A program made the position numbers and the translations under genes. The notes beneath the pieces were generated by a model. It ran no database searches. It saw only the letters and a list, made by a program, of their open reading frames with translations, and was not told the origin of the DNA. Of a stretch of DNA of 64,000 nucleotides, positions 8,167-15,844 are shown one piece after another. The stretch is from Sulfurivermis fontis (lineage in GTDB: Bacteria > Pseudomonadota > Gammaproteobacteria > Thiohalomonadales > Thiohalomonadaceae): positions 1,852,501 to 1,916,500 of the forward strand of contig NZ_AP018724.1 in assembly GCF_004001245.1 (NCBI RefSeq), read 5' to 3'. Each line of letters starts with the position of its first letter. Position 1 is the first letter of the stretch.

Positions 8167-9165
8167 TTAGCTTTCTCCCAGGCACAACTCCCGCGCCACA
8201 ATGCCGGCCAGGGCGGCGATGTGGTCGGGGCGGTCGTTGAGAGCGGGGATGTAGTGGAAGGACTCGCCACCGGCGTGCAGGAACAATTTGCGGTTTTCGC
8301 CGGCGATCTCCTCCAGAGTCTCCAGGCAATCGGCGGAGAAACCGGGGCAGATCACCTGTACGTGCCTGATGCCCTGCGCCGGCAATGCCTGAAGCACTTC
8401 ATCGGTATACGGTTGCAACCACGGCTCACGCCCGAAACGCGACTGGAAGGACACCTGCCACTCGTCTCCCTTCAATCCCAGGCGCTCCGCCGTCAACTGT
8501 GCGGTGACAAGGCACTGCTGATAGTACGGATCACCCTCGCTACGATAGCGTTCCGGCGTGCCGTGGAAGGAAAACAGCAGCCGCTGCACCGGCCCGGCCT
8601 CCTGCCGCGCCTCGCGCACCGAGGCGGCCAGGGCATCGATGTAGGCGGCATCGGCGTGATAGTCCGCCACGAAGCGCAGCGACGGCACATCGCGCGTGGC
8701 GCGCAGCGCCTCGGCCAGCGCATCGAAGGTGGAGGCGGTGGTGGAGCAGGAATTCTGCGGATACAACGGCAGCACCAGCACCTGCTGCACGCCGGCGGCG
8801 CGCAGTTCGGCCAGTGCCGCGGCGATGGAGGGATTGCCGTAGCGCATGCCGAGGGCCACCCGGGTCCGTCCCGGCCACTGCGCCTCCAGCGCCTGCTGCA
8901 ACAGCGCCTGCTGGCGCCGCGCGATGAGCAGCAGCGGTGAACCTTCGGCAGTCCATACCTTGCGGTACAGCCGCGCCGAGCGGGCCGGGCGGGTGCGCAG
9001 GATGATGCCGTGCAGGATCGGCCACCACAGCGGCCGCGGCACATCCACCACGCGGCGGTCCCACAGGAACTCGGCCAGATAGCGGCGCAGCGCCGGCGGG
9101 GTCGGCGCATCGGGGGTGCCCAGGTTGGTCAGCAGGATGCCGAGCGGCGCGCTGGAATCACTCAC
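8167..9165 (-). CDS. hemH: Ferrochelatase
   Basis: Inserts Fe2+ into protoporphyrin IX, the last step of haem b synthesis. The 332-residue protein shows GILLTNLGTPDAP at the N-terminus, PLYPQNSCSTT around the metal/substrate region, FSFHGTPERYRSEGDPY with the catalytic histidine, and FQSRFGREPWLQPYTDE. The start is a GTG at 9165 with GGAG 8 bases upstream; an upstream ATG adds 21 residues without family similarity. It is the last gene of a four-gene minus-strand run starting with the MoxR gene. Confidence 0.95.
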   Translation of the reverse strand: MSDSSAPLGILLTNLGTPDAPTPPALRRYLAEFLWDRRVVDVPRPLWWPILHGIILRTRPARSARLYRKVWTAEGSPLLLIARRQQALLQQALEAQWPGRTRVALGMRYGNPSIAAALAELRAAGVQQVLVLPLYPQNSCSTTASTFDALAEALRATRDVPSLRFVADYHADAAYIDALAASVREARQEAGPVQRLLFSFHGTPERYRSEGDPYYQQCLVTAQLTAERLGLKGDEWQVSFQSRFGREPWLQPYTDEVLQALPAQGIRHVQVICPGFSADCLETLEEIAGENRKLFLHAGGESFHYIPALNDRPDHIAALAGIVARELCLGES

Positions 9166-9202
9166 GGCATGCACTCCAGGTCGTTCGTTCGGCGCGAGTA
9201 TA

Positions 9203-10315
9203 TCAATGCCGTCCGCGCAGTACGGCAAACTGCTGCAGGATCGGCGTCACCACCGGCTCGATCTTCTTGCGCATCACGGTACCGACCGCGTCGCTGTGGG
9301 CGAAGATCGGGGTCACGATGGCCTCGTCGATGTGGGCCAGAAATACCATGGCGCGGATCTCGGCAGCCAACTGCGGCACCCCCTGCAGCAACTCGCACAG
9401 TTCGCCGCTGCCCGCGGCACACAGGGCCGCCACGCTGGCAGCGATGGCCTCGATCTCGCGCAGGCTGGGGGCGGCGGGACGTGCGGCCTGGAAATAGCGG
9501 CCGATGGCGTTGACCAGCGCCGTCACCACGTCCTGATCCGCCGGCTTGTGCAGTGCGTCGGCTCCCACGTCGAGGAAGGTCTGGCCCGGGCTATCCAGCA
9601 GCCTGAGCAGCAGCGCGGCACAGGCGTTGTGTGCCGCCAGCGGGGCCAGCAGTGGCCGGTATTGTTCCACATCGGCGCGGGCCGGCACCGCATCGGGCAG
9701 GTTGTCCGGCTCGGCGGCGAGGAAACCGACGCGATAGGTCTTGCGGGTACGCCCGGCATCCCACAACCGCTTGCGGGTTTCGGCGCTGATCAGTCCGGGC
9801 TGCAATACCAGGCGCACCGTATCCAGCATGTCCTGGTGTTCGCTCTCGAAGGGCAGATGCTCCACCAGAAACTCCGCCAGCACCGGCCCCATGCTGCCGG
9901 CCACCACCAGCGGATGTTCCAGCATGCGCCGCGCATTCTCCGCATACGGCGCCACCCACCAGGCGCGACGCGCCAGTTCGTCGGTGAGCTGGCGCGAGCG
10001 GGTCACCGCCACCACCGCCTCCGGCTCGCCGATCATCAGCAGCTTGTCCAGATCCTCGTTGTTGATCTGGCCCATGCGGGTCCAGCGACGCAGGAATACC
10101 GGATAGCCGCCGGGCGAACCCAGCACCTGCCCCGACAGCAGTTCGCGCACCCGTTGCAGATACTGCTCGCTGCGTCCGGTGGGATTGAGCGACACCTTCA
10201 TCTCGCGGTCACCCTTGAGGCCGTACACCGTCATGTTGTTTTCGTCGATGCGGATCGCCTCGGCATTGGCGATGAGCACGTTCAGGCGCAGACTGTCTTC
10301 GCTGGAAAGTTCCAT
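9203..10315 (-). CDS. DsrS-like conserved protein of unknown function
   Basis: A 370-residue protein with no signal peptide or membrane segment and no catalytic motif that I can name. Its start (MELSSEDSLRLNVLIANAEA) and segments such as VLGSPGGYPVFLRRWTRMGQ and LARRAWWVAPYAENARRML match my memory of DsrS, the cytoplasmic accessory protein at the end of the Allochromatium dsr sulfur-oxidation operon. Here it follows a VWA/metallopeptidase gene by 48 bases, with no dsr genes nearby. The name is from recall, not from a search. The role is unknown. Confidence 0.55.
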   Translation of the reverse strand: MELSSEDSLRLNVLIANAEAIRIDENNMTVYGLKGDREMKVSLNPTGRSEQYLQRVRELLSGQVLGSPGGYPVFLRRWTRMGQINNEDLDKLLMIGEPEAVVAVTRSRQLTDELARRAWWVAPYAENARRMLEHPLVVAGSMGPVLAEFLVEHLPFESEHQDMLDTVRLVLQPGLISAETRKRLWDAGRTRKTYRVGFLAAEPDNLPDAVPARADVEQYRPLLAPLAAHNACAALLLRLLDSPGQTFLDVGADALHKPADQDVVTALVNAIGRYFQAARPAAPSLREIEAIAASVAALCAAGSGELCELLQGVPQLAAEIRAMVFLAHIDEAIVTPIFAHSDAVGTVMRKKIEPVVTPILQQFAVLRGRH

Positions 10316-10363
10316 AAAATCGCTGTCCGTTACGGGTTCCGTGCGGGATGACGCCCGCAGGCG

Positions 10364-11611
10364 TCAATTGAGTTGTATGCGCTGTCCCCAGGGCACCTTG
10401 CCCTTGCCTTTCACCAGCCAGATCACCGGGAAGCCGGGCTCCTGCGCGGGAAAGGCGCCATCGGCGTCGGTGAAATAGACCAGCAGGTCGGGACGGCGGC
10501 CTTCGCGCTCCAGCCAGTCGAACACCGGCAGGAAAGATGTCCCGCCGCCGCCCTTGAACGCACGCGGCAACTTGAACTCTTCCCACGGCTCAAAGCTCCA
10601 CGGCCCGTCGTCGGCCAATTGCGCATCGCAGGCATGCAGGGTGATGCGGGCACGCACCTGCCCCTTGATGGCATCGATCTCGGCGAGGAACTCGCCCATC
10701 TCCTGGTCGCTGACCGAGCCGCTGGTATCCAGCGCCACCACGATATCGATCTCGGAGGAGCGCAGGCTGGGGAAGATGGCGTCGCCCTCGCGGCGCGAGG
10801 GACGCGCATAGTTATAGTCGTCACGCGCGGTGGCGGTCATGTATCTGGCCAGCAGCATGCGCCAGGGCAGTTGCGGTTGCAGCAGGTGGTCGATGAGCCG
10901 CGCCAGCGCGCCGCCCAGCTTGCCGGCCTGCAAGGCCTGCTGTGCCGCACCGGCCATGCGCTGACGCCACTGCACCGCCAGGCGTTCGCGCTCTTCATGG
11001 GACAGCGGTTCCGGTTTGGGCGCCCCGCCCTGGCCGCCCTGTTGCTGCGGCTGCGGCTTGCCGCTGCCGCCCTTGTCGTCCTTGTCCTCCGGGGTGGCCT
11101 GGCCACCACCGCCCTCGCCCTTGTCGCCGCCGCTGCCGGCCTTGCCCCCCTGATCGCCGCTGTCCTGGTCGTAGACATGGTCGTCATGGGGTTGCAGCGA
11201 GTCGGCCTCGTCCAGGCAGGGATAGATCTCCTCCGCCGTCATGCCCTTGTACTCCTCGAGGAACAGGGCGTCCTGCACCGGCGTCAGCCCCTCGTCGATG
11301 AGCAGCGGATTGATGGCGAGGTCGCAGGCGACATCCCAGCGGTGGCGGTCGCGGTGCTGACGGCGCGCGAAGTGCGACAGCGCGCAGTGCAGCGCCTCAT
11401 GGGCCAGGGCGAACTGGGTCTGATCGAGGGTCAACGCGTCCATGTAGTCGGCGTTGTAATAGAAGGTGCGCGCGTCGGTGGCCGTGGTCTTGCACCAGCG
11501 CGGATCGGCGGCCACCAGCGGCAGGCGCAGCACCAGGGCGCCGAGGAACGGCTTGTCCAGGATCAGCTTGGTGCGCGCGGCGCTGAGTTTGGTTTCGAGA
11601 TCGCCTGACAT
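10364..11611 (-). CDS. Putative metallopeptidase with VWA domain (MoxR-associated)
   Basis: This 415-residue cytoplasmic protein has an N-terminal peptidase-like domain with HEALH at residues 71-75, the HExxH zinc signature. A Gly/Gln/Lys-rich linker (about 165-215) follows, then a C-terminal von Willebrand A-like domain with a MIDAS motif DTSGSVS near residue 289. It sits between a MoxR ATPase and the DsrS-like gene, the usual pairing of MoxR ATPases with VWA proteins in metal-centre or complex assembly. The start at 11611 is preceded by a repeat element rather than a clear ribosome site, so it is less certain. Confidence 0.8.
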   Translation of the reverse strand: MSGDLETKLSAARTKLILDKPFLGALVLRLPLVAADPRWCKTTATDARTFYYNADYMDALTLDQTQFALAHEALHCALSHFARRQHRDRHRWDVACDLAINPLLIDEGLTPVQDALFLEEYKGMTAEEIYPCLDEADSLQPHDDHVYDQDSGDQGGKAGSGGDKGEGGGGQATPEDKDDKGGSGKPQPQQQGGQGGAPKPEPLSHEERERLAVQWRQRMAGAAQQALQAGKLGGALARLIDHLLQPQLPWRMLLARYMTATARDDYNYARPSRREGDAIFPSLRSSEIDIVVALDTSGSVSDQEMGEFLAEIDAIKGQVRARITLHACDAQLADDGPWSFEPWEEFKLPRAFKGGGGTSFLPVFDWLEREGRRPDLLVYFTDADGAFPAQEPGFPVIWLVKGKGKVPWGQRIQLN

Positions 11612-11614
11612 AAA

Positions 11615-11720
11615 GCGATTAAACACAAAGACACAAAGGACGCCAAGAGCGCGAAGAAATACAGGAAGCAAAGAACACATCCCTTTGTGTACTCTGCGCT
11701 CTTTGCGTCTTTGCGTTTAA
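11615..11720. repeat. GCAAAGACGC inverted-repeat element
   Basis: Two arms, forward ATTAAACACAAAGACACAAA near the left end and inverted CTTTGCGTCTTTGCGTTTAA near the right end, enclose about 45 bases and can fold into a long hairpin. The arms match those flanking MITE copy 1. The element lies between the MoxR and VWA genes and fills almost the whole intergenic gap. Confidence 0.75.
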
Positions 11721-11726
11721 CATGCT

Positions 11727-12773
11727 TTACATCTCATAGAGCATCACGTCGGCCACGGCCTGCGCCCAGGGCGCAAACTCGGGCACGCTGAAGATTTCCT
11801 GGCCGATGGCGCGGTGCATGTCGGACACCAGCATCACGCCCATCTCGCGCTGGCTGAAGCGGCCGGCGAATTCCAGGATCGGCCCGTACACCTCGGCCCC
11901 CTTCCGCTCGGCCTTGGCGCGCAGGGCGCGGGCCACCAGCGCGGAGGCTACGGCGTATTGCAGGTCGATCTCGCGTGGCACCGGCACCATCTCGCGGCGC
12001 AGGATGGCATCCAGATCGGGGAGCTTGTCCAGGTTGCGCACGAAGGCGGCCGCTTCGATGCCAGCCGCTGGACCGACACAGGCTTGCAGGGTCTCCACCA
12101 ATAGCTGATGTGCCTCGCCGAATTTTTTCAGCGCACGGTGGGCAAACTCCCAGGAACGTGGTGAGGGGAAGGCAATGGGATTGTGCGCCGGGTCGAAATC
12201 GAACAGCAATTCGGGACGGAAGCGCAGAAAGGCGATGATGCGTTCGTCGATACCGTTGCGGTAGGCCCACAGCACCCAGTCGTCGAGATGAGTCTCCACC
12301 TCGAAGTGGGCGAAACGGTTGGCCAGCGGTGCCGGCATGGCATAGGTGACACCGCGATCACCCTGGCGGTTGCCGGCGGCGAAGATGGCCCACCCCTCGG
12401 GCACACGGTATTCGCCGAGGCGGCGATCGAGGATCAGCTGGTAGGCGGCGGCGGAAACGGACGGCGGTGCCGAGGTGATTTCATCGAGAAACAGGATACC
12501 GGCCGGGCCGTGCCGCCTGGCATCGGGCAGCATGGCCGGCACCGCCCATTCCACCTGGCCTTCGCTACGGAACGGGATGCCGCGCAGGTCGCTCGGCTCC
12601 ATCTGCGACAGACGGATATCGATCACCGGCACCCGATGGCGCGCCGCCACCTGGGCCACCATCTGCGACTTGCCGACACCGGGCGGCCCCCACAGCATCA
12701 CCGGCGTGTGATGGCCGTCGTGCGTGCTCGCAAATTCCCGTTCCAGAACCTCGGTGATGTGTGCCGGACGCAT
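11727..12773 (-). CDS. MoxR-family AAA+ ATPase
   Basis: A 348-residue AAA+ ATPase with Walker A GPPGVGKS at residues 29-36, Walker B ILFLDEIT near 92-99, and the sensor region AAGNRQGDRG typical of MoxR proteins. MoxR ATPases remodel partner complexes together with VWA-domain proteins, and the next gene is exactly such a protein. The pair with the DsrS-like gene downstream suggests an assembly or activation module. The substrate is not visible. The start ATG at 12773 is followed by the full family N-terminus. Confidence 0.88.
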   Translation of the reverse strand: MRPAHITEVLEREFASTHDGHHTPVMLWGPPGVGKSQMVAQVAARHRVPVIDIRLSQMEPSDLRGIPFRSEGQVEWAVPAMLPDARRHGPAGILFLDEITSAPPSVSAAAYQLILDRRLGEYRVPEGWAIFAAGNRQGDRGVTYAMPAPLANRFAHFEVETHLDDWVLWAYRNGIDERIIAFLRFRPELLFDFDPAHNPIAFPSPRSWEFAHRALKKFGEAHQLLVETLQACVGPAAGIEAAAFVRNLDKLPDLDAILRREMVPVPREIDLQYAVASALVARALRAKAERKGAEVYGPILEFAGRFSQREMGVMLVSDMHRAIGQEIFSVPEFAPWAQAVADVMLYEM

Positions 12774-12926
12774 CGATACTCCCCGTTATGTGGCAAAGGA
12801 CAATAGTTTACTTTATTTGTCGGATACACAAAACAGGGAGTGGAGGTCGGTGCGGCAAGTTCCAAGTCGCAAGTTTCAAGTGGCGCTACAACACCACCGA
12901 AACCCGCGTCCGGAAACCGGCAGGAT

Positions 12927-13298
12927 TCAGCCCCGCTGTTGCTGCTGCTCCGCCACCTGCTTGTGCACCTCGGCCATGTCCAGTTCCTTGGCACGCTGCA
13001 GCAAGTTCTTCAGTTGGGACGGCTGCAGGGCACCCGCCTCGGAATAGATGATCACCTGCTCGCGGAAAATCATCAGCGTGGGGATGGAACGGATCTGGAA
13101 CAGGCCACCCAGCTCCTGCTCCTCTTCGGTATTCACCTTGGCGAACACGATGTCGGGATGATGTTCCGACTCCGCCTCGAACACCGGACCGAAGCCCTGG
13201 CAGGGGCCGCACCACGGCGCCCAGAAATCGATGATGACGAAATCGTTGTTGTTGATGATCTGTTCGAAATTATCTTTGGTCATGTGCACGGTGGCCAT
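12927..13298 (-). CDS. Thioredoxin-family protein
   Basis: A 123-residue cytoplasmic thioredoxin with the active site WCGPC at residues 29-33 and the cis-proline segment IRSIPTLMIF. The C-terminus ends in a Gln-rich tail (EQQQQRG). No signal peptide is seen. I start at the second ATG of the frame (13298), because the thioredoxin fold begins there; an ATG at 13331 would add 11 unrelated residues, yet only that one has a purine-rich sequence at normal distance. A possible insertion sequence border falls in this upstream region. Confidence 0.85.
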   Translation of the reverse strand: MATVHMTKDNFEQIINNNDFVIIDFWAPWCGPCQGFGPVFEAESEHHPDIVFAKVNTEEEQELGGLFQIRSIPTLMIFREQVIIYSEAGALQPSQLKNLLQRAKELDMAEVHKQVAEQQQQRG

Positions 13299-13422
13299 GG
13301 CGGTACTATATGGACGCCTCCCGTTTGCCAAGGGCGATTTTGGTGTGTTGGGACAGATAGGCTGCAGTTCTATATCCGGCCTGTTGTGCAGGAATAGACC
13401 TGCTGGCCCTGATGGAATCCGC

Positions 13423-13486
13423 TGACCCGCGCCTCATTCTCCTGAAGGACTCGAAGTCCTTACCGCCATACAGGTTTGGCGGGTCA
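13423..13486 (-). ncRNA. Candidate structured RNA (seekRNA/bridge-RNA-like) of the IS1111 element
   Basis: Downstream of the transposase, an 8-bp stem (13423-13430 with 13479-13486) encloses a perfect 7-bp hairpin (13445-13451 with 13455-13461, three-base loop). IS110/IS1111 elements are known to encode a guide RNA in their noncoding end, on the downstream side in the IS1111 group. The position fits; the pairing loops are not identified. Confidence 0.35.
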
Positions 13487-13582
13487 CGGTCTGACCTGTT
13501 TGCCATCACACTTTATCGACCTTGCGCAACCTTTACGGCGGCCACTCCTTTCTTCAAAGTGGTTGATACACTCGTCAGGCAC

Positions 13583-14608
13583 CTATGCCGGCTGACTGAC
13601 GAATCCCTTTTGGTACGTCCGTTCATGGGCGAGCATCGCCCAGATCGTTCGCGCCATCTTGTTGGCCAGGGCCACGACCGCGACATTCAGCGGCCGGCGC
13701 TGGCGTAATTTCGTGACCCACGGGCCGGGGTCTTTGGCGTGGGTCAGCACGGATCGCGCACCGTGAATCAGCAAGGTGCGCAGGTAGGTGTCACCGCGCT
13801 TGCTGATGCCGAGCAGTTTGATGCGCCCACCAGTGCCCACCTGTCGCGGCACCAGGCCGGCGAAGGCGGCGAACTCTCGCCCCGACTTGAAGGCTTTGGC
13901 GTCGCCCATGATGGCGACCGCCGCCGTGGCGGTCAGCGGCCCGACACCAGGAATTTCAGCGATTCGCTTGCAAGCTTCGTCTTGCTTGAGCCACAGCTGG
14001 ATGCGCTGCTCGATGGCGGCGATTTCCCCATCCAGCTTCTCGATGCGCGCCCATTGCTCGCGCAACGTATCGATCACCATTGCCGGCAGCCGGTCTTCCA
14101 GTCTGGCCAAAGCCGCAGCAATTCCCTTCCTGACCCCCGCTTTGCCCTGCGGCATCACTTCACCGTATTCGGCGAGCAACCCCCGCAGGCCGTTAATCTG
14201 CGCGGTGCGGAACTTGACCAACTGGCTCCTCATGCGGTGCAGCGCCAGGATGGCCTGCTGTTCTTCCGTCTTGATCGCCACCGCCTTGACGTGCGGCTGC
14301 TGCACCGCTGTCCAGATCGCCCGCGCGTCCTGCCGGTCGTTCTTGTTGCCGGTGACGAACGGCTTCACCGCCTTGCCTGGCAGGAGCTTGACCTGGTGGC
14401 CCAGCGCCGTGAGTTTCCTCGCCCAGTGCTGCGCACCGCCGCAGGCTTCCATCCCAATGAGGCATGGTTGCCGGTTAGCGAAGTGTTCGAGGAACTTCTC
14501 GCGCTTGAGCTGCAGGCTCACGATCTCTCCGGTCTCCATGTCGATCCAGTGCAACTGAAATACCCGCTTGGCGATATCCACGCCAACGACCGTTTTGCTA
14601 CCATTCAT
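13583..14608 (-). CDS. IS110-family transposase (IS1111 group)
   Basis: A 341-residue DEDD-type transposase/recombinase. The N-terminal RuvC-like domain has VVGVDIAKRVFQLH at residues 7-20, IGMEACGG near 57-64 and KNDRQDARAI near 92-101. The C-terminal Tnp domain has EIPGVGPLTATAAVA and GISKRGDTYLRTLLIHGAR with the catalytic serine. The start at 14608 has GGAGGG upstream; longer readings add a leader without similarity. The frame is intact, so the element may be active. Confidence 0.93.
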   Translation of the reverse strand: MNGSKTVVGVDIAKRVFQLHWIDMETGEIVSLQLKREKFLEHFANRQPCLIGMEACGGAQHWARKLTALGHQVKLLPGKAVKPFVTGNKNDRQDARAIWTAVQQPHVKAVAIKTEEQQAILALHRMRSQLVKFRTAQINGLRGLLAEYGEVMPQGKAGVRKGIAAALARLEDRLPAMVIDTLREQWARIEKLDGEIAAIEQRIQLWLKQDEACKRIAEIPGVGPLTATAAVAIMGDAKAFKSGREFAAFAGLVPRQVGTGGRIKLLGISKRGDTYLRTLLIHGARSVLTHAKDPGPWVTKLRQRRPLNVAVVALANKMARTIWAMLAHERTYQKGFVSQPA

Positions 14609-14927
14609 TTCGGACCCTCCGGTTTGCCTGTGAAGACCTTCAGTATCTTCCACCTTGGGCACTTCGATGCCGTCGGCCCGTGAGGGTCCACCTTCATCCC
14701 ACCCACACCGCAAAGCTATCCACGGCGCCGGGCGCCGCAGGTCCCTCCATACCGAAGACGGCCAGCGCGCCGGATAACTCGTGTTCAGCGCTCACGGGGT
14801 GGGAGGCGTCCATTCAATTCTCCGTTCGCTGATTGCGGGAAGAAAGGTCTGAAGCGGACCGGCGGCATGCCGTGACGTACGACAGACGGGTAATGGTGAA
14901 ACATTAGCCTACCTTAATGTTGCCCGG

Positions 14928-15323
14928 TTAAACACCTCGGCCGGTAAAACGGATGATCCGGCGCCGGCCACGCTTGTCCGGCCGGCGCGCCGGCAGCACC
15001 CCGGCGGCAGCGGCGAGACGCCGTTCCTCCGCCAGCGCTTCGCGCCGCTGGCGGCTCTCCTCGCTTTCCCGGTAAAGCTGTTGCGCCGCCGTTGCCGGAC
15101 CGCGCCGCTCCGACAAACCTGTCACAGTGATCACGAACTCCAAACCCGCCTTGCGGATTGCCAGTTCGTCGCCGCATTGCACGCCGCGCGACGGTTTCGG
15201 CCGCACACCATTGAGATAAACATGGCCGCCGTTGATAGCCTCCACCGCCAGGGCACGGGTCTTGTAGAAGCGCGCCGCCCATAGCCACTTGTCCAACCGC
15301 AGTGCGACTCCCGCCTCACTCAT
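14928..15323 (-). CDS. hslR: Heat-shock protein 15 (ribosome-associated S4 protein)
   Basis: Hsp15 binds stalled 50S subunits carrying nascent chains and recycles them. The 131-residue protein starts with an S4 RNA-binding domain (RLDKWLWAARFYKTRALA, residues 9-26, and the GGHVYLNG segment). It ends in a basic tail (DKRGRRRIIRFTGRGV), as in E. coli HslR. Its start overlaps the upstream zinc-ribbon gene by 8 bases, so the two are translationally coupled. Confidence 0.92.
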   Translation of the reverse strand: MSEAGVALRLDKWLWAARFYKTRALAVEAINGGHVYLNGVRPKPSRGVQCGDELAIRKAGLEFVITVTGLSERRGPATAAQQLYRESEESRQRREALAEERRLAAAAGVLPARRPDKRGRRRIIRFTGRGV

Positions 15324-15531
15324 CGGAAGTGCCGTTCTCGCTGATCTCGTGGTAGTACTCCATGGTAATCAAGGTGTGCTCCCGGCTGCCGCAGGCCGGG
15401 CAATGCAGCAGCATCATCAGCCCCAGCGCCTCCTCGTCCTCGTAGGACTCCCCCTCCACCCGGTAGTACTCCAGCATCCCCTCATAGCCACAGTCGATGC
15501 AGGTTCCCCACGCACGCAATGCCTTACTCAT
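15316..15531 (-). CDS. Small zinc-ribbon protein
   Basis: A 71-residue acidic protein with two Cys-x2-Cys knuckles (CIDC near residue 11 and CPAC near 44), consistent with one zinc ribbon. The region between (YYRVEGESYEDEEALGLMML) is acidic. I do not recognise a named family. It overlaps hslR by 8 bases, suggesting a shared role around ribosomes or stress, but this rests on context only. Confidence 0.7.
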   Translation of the reverse strand: MSKALRAWGTCIDCGYEGMLEYYRVEGESYEDEEALGLMMLLHCPACGSREHTLITMEYYHEISENGTSDE

Positions 15532-15601
15532 CAGTGACCGTTCCTGTTTGGAAAATGGGGCCAGTCTATCGGAAACCCTTGCCGATGGCTGCCCACATTA
15601 G

Positions 15602-15754
15602 GGAAGGTCTGAATAAGTCCATCCTGGACTTCTCAGACCACGCCAAGCGAAAAGTGTGATTTTCGCTTGGCTTCATTTTTCAACGACTTATCGTCGTTGA
15701 AAAATGGCGGCACATCCCTGTGCCGCGGAAGCTCTGAACTTATTCAGAGCTTCC
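15602..15754 (+). mobile_element. MITE copy 2 (short form, 153 bp)
   Basis: It has the same ends as copy 1 and is flanked by a perfect TTAG duplication (15598-15601 and 15755-15758), which defines the element exactly. Hairpins are at 15643-15670, 15675-15705 and 15707-15726. It lies between the zinc-ribbon gene and the chemoreceptor gene, ending 12 bases before the FliA-like promoter. Confidence 0.93.
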
Positions 15755-15766
15755 TTAGATAAATGC

Positions 15767-15794
15767 TAAAGTACGCAACAGAACCTGCCGATAT
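15767..15794 (+). promoter_or_regulatory. FliA (sigma-28)-type promoter of the chemoreceptor gene
   Basis: TAAAGTAC at 15767-15774 is followed after 12 bases by GCCGATAT at 15787-15794, close to the flagellar consensus TAAAGTTT-N11-GCCGATAA. It lies about 50 bases before the start codon, consistent with co-regulation with flagellar genes. Confidence 0.65.
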
Positions 15795-15844
15795 CCTTGC
15801 GTAGGCAATACACCTACATACCCATATAAAGAACAAGGTGATAT

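Larger units (their letters stand above)
13311..14812 (-). mobile_element. Probable IS1111-group (IS110 family) insertion sequence
   Basis: The transposase gene (13583-14608) is flanked by a perfect 12-base inverted repeat, TGGACGCCTCCC at 13311-13322 and GGGAGGCGTCCA at 14801-14812, which gives a 1.5 kb unit. IS1111-group elements carry subterminal inverted repeats and make no target duplication. The boundaries are inferred from this one repeat and may be off. The spans 13323-13582 and 14609-14800 are noncoding. The right flank 14813-14927 shows no gene. Confidence 0.5.

Noticed and set aside
12840-12926. CAAGTTCCAAGTCGCAAGTTTCAAG stretch considered as an iteron or protein-binding array
   Set aside because: Only two or three imperfect units, with no partner gene; more like a fragment of a dispersed intergenic repeat.
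15556-15564. CCCCATTTT on the minus strand upstream of the zinc-ribbon/hslR pair as a heat-shock -10
   Set aside because: No CTTGAA-like -35 sits 13-15 bases upstream of it.
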